Shown here: positions 18,795 to 22,811 of the stretch, one piece after another
Numbering within the stretch: position 1 is the first letter of the stretch
Layout of the letters: each line of letters starts with the position of its first letter
Source: a virus
Reading direction: 5' to 3' (one strand)
IMG/VR virus record: IMGVR_UViG_3300006802_000624
Coordinates: 1-22,811 of that record
DNA: 22,811 bases
Made by a program: the position numbers and the translations under genes
Notes under the pieces: model-generated
What the model was told of the DNA's origin: nothing
The model's database searches: none
Seen by the model: the letters and a program-made list of their open reading frames with translations, nothing else

Positions 18795-18803
18795 GGGTGT
18801 ACT

Positions 18804-20072
18804 ATGGCATATAAAGAAGTATGGAACGATCCAAAGCCTGGAACCAATTTTAGAACAAGAAGCTTTGTAAAAGAAAATAGCGATGGTGGTAACACTACTG
18901 TAACATCTACAAAGTATAATAATAATGCACCGGACTTTGTAAAAGGTATAATGCAAAGTAAAGGTAGTGGTGGTTCCAAAAGACCTGTGAGTTTAAAATA
19001 CCCTTTGGAAGATACAGATTTTTATAAAGCTGCTATAAAATTTAGTGTACACTCTGTGGATCCATATGAAGTAGATCTTATTAGTGCTATAGATTTAGCG
19101 GATGCTCCATTGCTTTTTTCCGGTGTTGATCAAATTAAAAAATTAGTAGAAACTGCTAATGATTATGGTGATTATGGTGGATATGAAGATGATGTTCCTG
19201 AAAATAGTAATACCGGTGGTACAGATGATTACGCTATTGGTGAGGTAGGAGAATTTGGTGGGGATTTACAATCTGGAAAAAATGCAATAAAACAAAAACA
19301 AAGAGAAGAAGCATTTAATGCAAGTATTGCAAAAGGTGGTAGATCATTAGGTCTTTTAACTAAAGATCTAGACAGAAAAGTTACATTATATTTTCCACCT
19401 GGCTTAATCATTCAAGATGGTGCACAATATGATAATGCCGAACTAGGGTTTATGGGAACAACTGCTTTAGGTGGTATCAGAAGAGGTAATAGTTTAGTAT
19501 CATCTATGGCAAAAGGCGTTAAAGATGGGTTAATGGATACCTTTCAATTAATGTTAGGTAACTTTGCACCAGGAGAGGCAGCACAATTAGCAGCTGCTAG
19601 AGCAGTAGAAAAAATTCCATTTTCTGGTGTACAAAATGCCGCTAAAATAGCATTGCAAAGAGTAATTAGCCCAAATACTAGAACCATGTTTAAGGGTGTG
19701 CCTATTAAAACATACGCCTTTACATTTAAATTTGTCGCGACATCCAAAAGTGAAGCAGATCAGGTTAATGATATTATTAAATTTTTTAGAACTGAAGTAT
19801 ACCCAGAATCAATGGCACCAGGCGGAATTCCATTGGGCTATAAATTCCCAAATATTTTTAGATTACAGTTTATGTGGAATGGTGGAGTCAACGAAGCAAT
19901 ACCGCAACCACTTTTATCTTATCTTTTAGATGTTTCCACAACGTATAATCCATCGTCAATGTCTTTTCATGAGGATGGAAATCCAACAGAAATTGATTTG
20001 ACATTAAGGTTCCAAGAGTACAGAGCAATGTCTAGACAAGATGTTGAACAGCCTCTTGATGGAGGTAAATAA
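18804..20072 (+). CDS. 48: Baseplate tail-tube cap gp48
   Basis: A 422-aa protein. The N-terminal third is polar and Gly-rich with an insertion around residues 115-150 (NDYGDYGGYEDDVPEN). The middle has KVTLYFPPGLIIQDGAQYDN, and the C-terminal part has ALQRVISPNTRTMFKGVPI, KTYAFTFKFVATSKSEADQV, IIKFFRTEVYPE and PNIFRLQFMW, the gp48 block: tube-fold strands plus a K/R-F-F helix. T4 gp48 is 364 aa. gp48 caps the baseplate hub and, with gp54, starts tube polymerisation. The ATG follows a TATAAATA promoter but only a weak Shine-Dalgarno (AGGG). The stop overlaps the gp53 start (TAATG). Confidence 0.82.
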   Translation: MAYKEVWNDPKPGTNFRTRSFVKENSDGGNTTVTSTKYNNNAPDFVKGIMQSKGSGGSKRPVSLKYPLEDTDFYKAAIKFSVHSVDPYEVDLISAIDLADAPLLFSGVDQIKKLVETANDYGDYGGYEDDVPENSNTGGTDDYAIGEVGEFGGDLQSGKNAIKQKQREEAFNASIAKGGRSLGLLTKDLDRKVTLYFPPGLIIQDGAQYDNAELGFMGTTALGGIRRGNSLVSSMAKGVKDGLMDTFQLMLGNFAPGEAAQLAAARAVEKIPFSGVQNAAKIALQRVISPNTRTMFKGVPIKTYAFTFKFVATSKSEADQVNDIIKFFRTEVYPESMAPGGIPLGYKFPNIFRLQFMWNGGVNEAIPQPLLSYLLDVSTTYNPSSMSFHEDGNPTEIDLTLRFQEYRAMSRQDVEQPLDGGK

Positions 20073-20827
20073 TGAATTTTTTCAAAGACTTTAAGTACGC
20101 CAATTATATTTTTGGAGAAGAAGGACATAGCAGAGCATCTGGGGATGTGATTACAGAGCTTTTTACAAATTTGGCTCAATATGTTGAAGTTCTTGATAGT
20201 GTAAAAGTAAATAATGCATATCATACAAAATATTATATTCAAGAGGGTGAAAGACCAGATCAAGTTTCTATGAAAATTTATGGTGTTCCATATTATCATT
20301 GGACATTTTTTATGATGAATGATAATCTAAGAGAGCAAGGATGGCCTCTTACATATAGGCAACTTGACGAAGTAGTAAAAAGGGATTTCCCACATACCAC
20401 CTGCACAACAACAGATGATTTAACTGGACACTTTTTACCTGGTGAAAGAGTTATTGGTTCTACTTCTGGTGCACGTGGTAATATTCTAAGAAGAAATTTG
20501 GATTTAGGACAAATAATTATTGAACAAGTAGGAACAGTTAATTTTTCATCTCGTGAAGTAATCACATCTAGTAATGTGAATGCAACCAAAACACAATCTG
20601 TACTAGTTGATACTGTAGCAGAATATAATGCCATACATCATTATGAAAATGCTGCTGGAGAGTGGGTTGATATTGATCCATTTGTTGGTAATCCAGGAAT
20701 ATATACTGCTGTTACTAATTACGATCGTTATGTAAAACAAAATGATCAACAAAAAGAAATTAATGTCATAAAACCAAATAATGTAATTGAAGTTGCAAAT
20801 TTATATAAACAGGCTTTGAATAGTTAA
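20072..20827 (+). CDS. 53: Baseplate wedge protein gp53
   Basis: A 251-aa protein starting MNFFKDFKYANYIFGEE. The gp53 (PF11246-type) signature is clear: YYIQEGERPDQVSMKIYGVP followed by YYHWTFFMMND and a Q-x-x-W-P segment (REQGWPLTYRQL), equivalent to the Y-x-x-G-x-P...A-x-x-I-Y-G-x-x-x-Y-W-x-x-x-x-N pattern that also occurs in LysM-like baseplate proteins. A second part (FLPGERVIGSTSGARGNILR onward) looks beta-rich and wraps the DNA-free wedge. T4 gp53 is about 196 aa, so there is a C-terminal extension. It is coupled at both ends by TAATG. It clamps the inner baseplate wedges together. Confidence 0.85.
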   Translation: MNFFKDFKYANYIFGEEGHSRASGDVITELFTNLAQYVEVLDSVKVNNAYHTKYYIQEGERPDQVSMKIYGVPYYHWTFFMMNDNLREQGWPLTYRQLDEVVKRDFPHTTCTTTDDLTGHFLPGERVIGSTSGARGNILRRNLDLGQIIIEQVGTVNFSSREVITSSNVNATKTQSVLVDTVAEYNAIHHYENAAGEWVDIDPFVGNPGIYTAVTNYDRYVKQNDQQKEINVIKPNNVIEVANLYKQALNS

Positions 20828-22197
20828 TGTCAGGCGCTCCTATACCAATATTGAATGATGTCAATTCATCTGACTTCTTAATCGAAACAGTTATTTTAAC
20901 TTCTGATAGAGCTATAGAACCTTTAGAGTTAAAATTTTCTGTTACGGACATTGCTGTGTTCGAGCATATGGATAAACCATACCTAACTGGTTATATTACC
21001 CTTTTGGATAGTAAAAGATTATTTGACAGGTTTGACTTTCAGGGTGCTGAAAAAATAGTAATATCGATCAGACGCACAGAAAAATCTCCGGAATATATTA
21101 AAACATTTTATATTGAACAAATTGTGAAAGGTATAAAGGTTAATGATACATCTGAGGTTTTAACATTTAGATTAGTTGAGGAAATTCTTTTTAATTCAAA
21201 TTTACAAAATGTGAATAAGGCATATTCAGGTAAACCATTTGATATTATTAAAAAAATTAGTAATGAATATTTAGATACTCAAATTGAAAAAGTGGGTGAA
21301 ACAGATTACCAAAAAAATATAAAAGTAATTGTTCCTAATATGCATCCTATACAAAGTATGTATTGGATAAAGGAAAGAGCAACAACAGTTGATGGATATC
21401 CACAATTTTTGTTTTCTACTTGGGCAAAAACTAAATTGTTATATGCAGATCTTGGAACTCTTTTAGAACAAAAACCAATTAATGAAAATATGCCATTCAT
21501 GTATACAATGAATGCTGGACAAGCACCAGGCGTAAATAAATTTTTTGGTATTCAATCATATAATTATAGTAAAAATGAAAATCTATTCGAGATGATTGAT
21601 CAAGGTGTAATTGGAGCAAAACACGAATTTTTTGATACAACTAATAATCAGATGTATTCTGTTGATTTTAACATTAACAAGGAATTGTCTGGTATGGTAG
21701 CAGAAAAAAATTCAAGACAACCAACTTTAAATGTATCAGAAGATTTTAAATTCAATGAAAGATCTTATGGACAATTAAACAGTAAGGTAATTACAAATAT
21801 TTCAAGTACTGGTGCGTATAGAATACCAGAAGGATATTATAGTACCTATGGTGAAGAAAATGATGTTGGTGGACATAAAAAGAAAGTAATTGCACAAGCA
21901 CTTAAAGCAATGATGAATAAAACTCCAATACAAATTTCTGTGAGAGGACGTGAATTTTTTTCTGCTCAAGAATCGGTGGCTAATCACAAAACAATTGGTA
22001 ATATAGTTAAAATCATTTTTCTTGCAAATGCTCCAGGAACAAATAATAATAATCCAAAAATAGATCCTTATAAGTCTGGTGATTATCTAATTTTTAGTGT
22101 TAAACACTTAATGCAGTCACAAAGATTTGATTCAGTTTTAACCTGTGTTAAAATTGCAAATTATACTTCAGATGAATTTCCTGTTGGGACAATGTAA
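20827..22197 (+). CDS. 27: Baseplate central hub gp27-like
   Basis: A 456-aa protein coupled by TAATG to gp53 and to the gp5-like gene. The N-terminal region has FSVTDIAVFEHMDKPYLTGY and ITLLDSKRLFDRFDFQGAEK followed by IVISIRRTE, then FYIEQIVKGIKVNDTSEVLT. The G-x-E-x-I/V strand and the order of domains fit T4 gp27 / tail-hub (VgrG N-terminal-like) proteins, which form the trimeric torus that holds gp5. The middle section IVPNMHPIQSMYWIKERATT and the C-terminal DYLIFSVKHLMQSQRF also fit hub proteins. T4 gp27 is 391 aa. The following gene encodes gp5-like, the T4 partner. Confidence 0.75.
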   Translation: MSGAPIPILNDVNSSDFLIETVILTSDRAIEPLELKFSVTDIAVFEHMDKPYLTGYITLLDSKRLFDRFDFQGAEKIVISIRRTEKSPEYIKTFYIEQIVKGIKVNDTSEVLTFRLVEEILFNSNLQNVNKAYSGKPFDIIKKISNEYLDTQIEKVGETDYQKNIKVIVPNMHPIQSMYWIKERATTVDGYPQFLFSTWAKTKLLYADLGTLLEQKPINENMPFMYTMNAGQAPGVNKFFGIQSYNYSKNENLFEMIDQGVIGAKHEFFDTTNNQMYSVDFNINKELSGMVAEKNSRQPTLNVSEDFKFNERSYGQLNSKVITNISSTGAYRIPEGYYSTYGEENDVGGHKKKVIAQALKAMMNKTPIQISVRGREFFSAQESVANHKTIGNIVKIIFLANAPGTNNNNPKIDPYKSGDYLIFSVKHLMQSQRFDSVLTCVKIANYTSDEFPVGTM

Positions 22198-22811
22198 TGA
22201 GACACGTACCTAATTTAAATTTAGAATATTATGGAGATGATACCAGATGGTTTGTTGGTGTAGTAGTTGATATTTTTGATCCTTTACAACTTGGTCGCGT
22301 AAAGGTAAGAATATATGGTATTCACACAGGTAATCAATCAGATATATCTCATTTTGATTTACCGTGGGCTCAAGTTGTTGCACCTATTACAGAAGGTGGT
22401 AGTTCTGGTATTGGAACAAATACAGGTATTAAGCCAATGGCATTAGTATTTGGTATTTTTATGGATGGTAAAAATTCACAAATGCCTATGGTCATAGGTT
22501 CGTTACCAAAATTTGAAACAACATCATCTGAATCTCCACCAGTAGCTCCAGTTGACGATCCTATAAGACCATCAAACGATTCTTTAGTTGCAGTTACAAC
22601 ATTACCTGCAAGTGAAATTGATAATAAGTATTTAGCAAAATATGGAACTGATAATAAAGAAAGAGCATATAAATTCTTTTTAAGTAATGAAGGTGGGTCA
22701 TTTCAAACACATCAAGCAGCAGGTATTGTTGGAAATTTAGTAGTTGAATCACAAGTCGATCCTACTGCATTAAATAAATCTGAAGGATCATTTGGTATTG
22801 CACAATGGAAT
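22197..22811 (+). CDS. 5: Baseplate hub gp5-like with tail lysozyme domain, 3' truncated
   Basis: The ATG at 22197 overlaps the gp27 stop (TAATG), and the frame runs open off the right edge (205 residues visible). Residues about 15-105 form the gp5 OB-fold: WFVGVVVDIFDPLQLGRVKVRIYGIH, LPWAQVVAPI and PMALVFGIFMDG, PMVIGSLP. After a linker rich in Pro/Ser/Asp (about 107-140), residues 145-205 contain KERAYKFFLSNEG, QAAGIVGNLVVESQVDPTAL and FGIAQWN, the pattern of Phage_lysozyme2/tail lysozyme (PF18013; A-G-x-x-GN-x-x-x-E-S-x-x-x-P...G-I-x-QW). T4 gp5 instead carries a T4-lysozyme-type domain. It would digest peptidoglycan during injection. The C-terminal needle cannot be seen. Confidence 0.83.
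   Translation, partial: MRHVPNLNLEYYGDDTRWFVGVVVDIFDPLQLGRVKVRIYGIHTGNQSDISHFDLPWAQVVAPITEGGSSGIGTNTGIKPMALVFGIFMDGKNSQMPMVIGSLPKFETTSSESPPVAPVDDPIRPSNDSLVAVTTLPASEIDNKYLAKYGTDNKERAYKFFLSNEGGSFQTHQAAGIVGNLVVESQVDPTALNKSEGSFGIAQWN

Noticed and set aside
20296-20634. 112-codon minus-strand frame inside gp53
   Set aside because: Antisense shadow of the gp53 gene without start signal or recognisable motif.
1-22811. CRISPR array, integrase, transposon ends or IS element
   Set aside because: No regularly spaced repeats, recombinase motifs or terminal inverted repeats were seen.

Overview
The window is part of the genome of a contractile-tailed, T4-like bacteriophage (Caudoviricetes). The call rests on a recognisable run of T4 core genes: single-stranded DNA-binding protein gp32, late co-activator gp33, head-completion protein gp4 and baseplate/tail-tube proteins gp48, gp53, gp54-like, gp26-like, gp27-like and gp5-like. 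Several small proteins resemble unnamed genes I recall from marine T4-like phages (cyanophages, pelagiphages), so a marine Gram-negative host is likely; lipoprotein and Sec signals also imply a Gram-negative host. The sequence is visibly AT-rich. No host gene, integrase, IS element or CRISPR array was seen.

Layout. (1) 1-6073, plus strand: a tightly packed operon of glycosyltransferases and methyltransferases, most joined by ATGA overlaps: a truncated FkbM-type methyltransferase, three related small GT-A enzymes, two GT25-like enzymes, a CmcI-like methyltransferase, a GT8/GT32-like enzyme and a GNG-motif protein. They probably decorate virion or host-surface glycans. (2) 6082-11819, plus strand: an early-type region of many small genes in short operons, each behind a promoter of the form TTTACA-17 bp-TATAAT or TAGAAT. 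It carries a zincin-like protein, a glycine-zipper protein, a lipoprotein, a secreted protein, small membrane proteins, tRNA-Arg(UCU), tRNA-Leu(UAA) and two RNA-structured intergenic stretches. (3) 11819-14184, plus strand: a 374-aa unknown, gp33 and gp32, i.e. late-transcription and replication functions. (4) A hairpin terminator near 14193-14218 separates converging gp32 and the tail genes. (5) 14204-18757, minus strand: gp4, a 197-aa conserved-looking protein, a gp54-like tube initiator, a 79-aa basic protein, a gp26-like chaperone/hub protein with an apparent -1 frameshift extension, and a tape-measure candidate. (6) 18804-22811, plus strand: gp48, gp53, gp27-like and a truncated gp5-like hub protein with a tail-lysozyme domain.

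The two late blocks start from two exact TATAAATA late-promoter boxes that face each other at 18765-18794. The strongest unusual signal is the T8 slippery run at the end of the gp26-like gene. A -1 slip there adds 57 residues encoded in a frame with no usable start codon, directly upstream of the tape measure, as in the gpG/gpGT tail-assembly chaperones of lambda-like phages. A second notable signal is a promoter at 11277-11321 that looks like a chimera of two other promoters in the window. No stretch over 300 bases lacks a gene; the longest gene-poor piece is 7680-7945, which holds an 11-bp long-range hairpin and tRNA-Arg.
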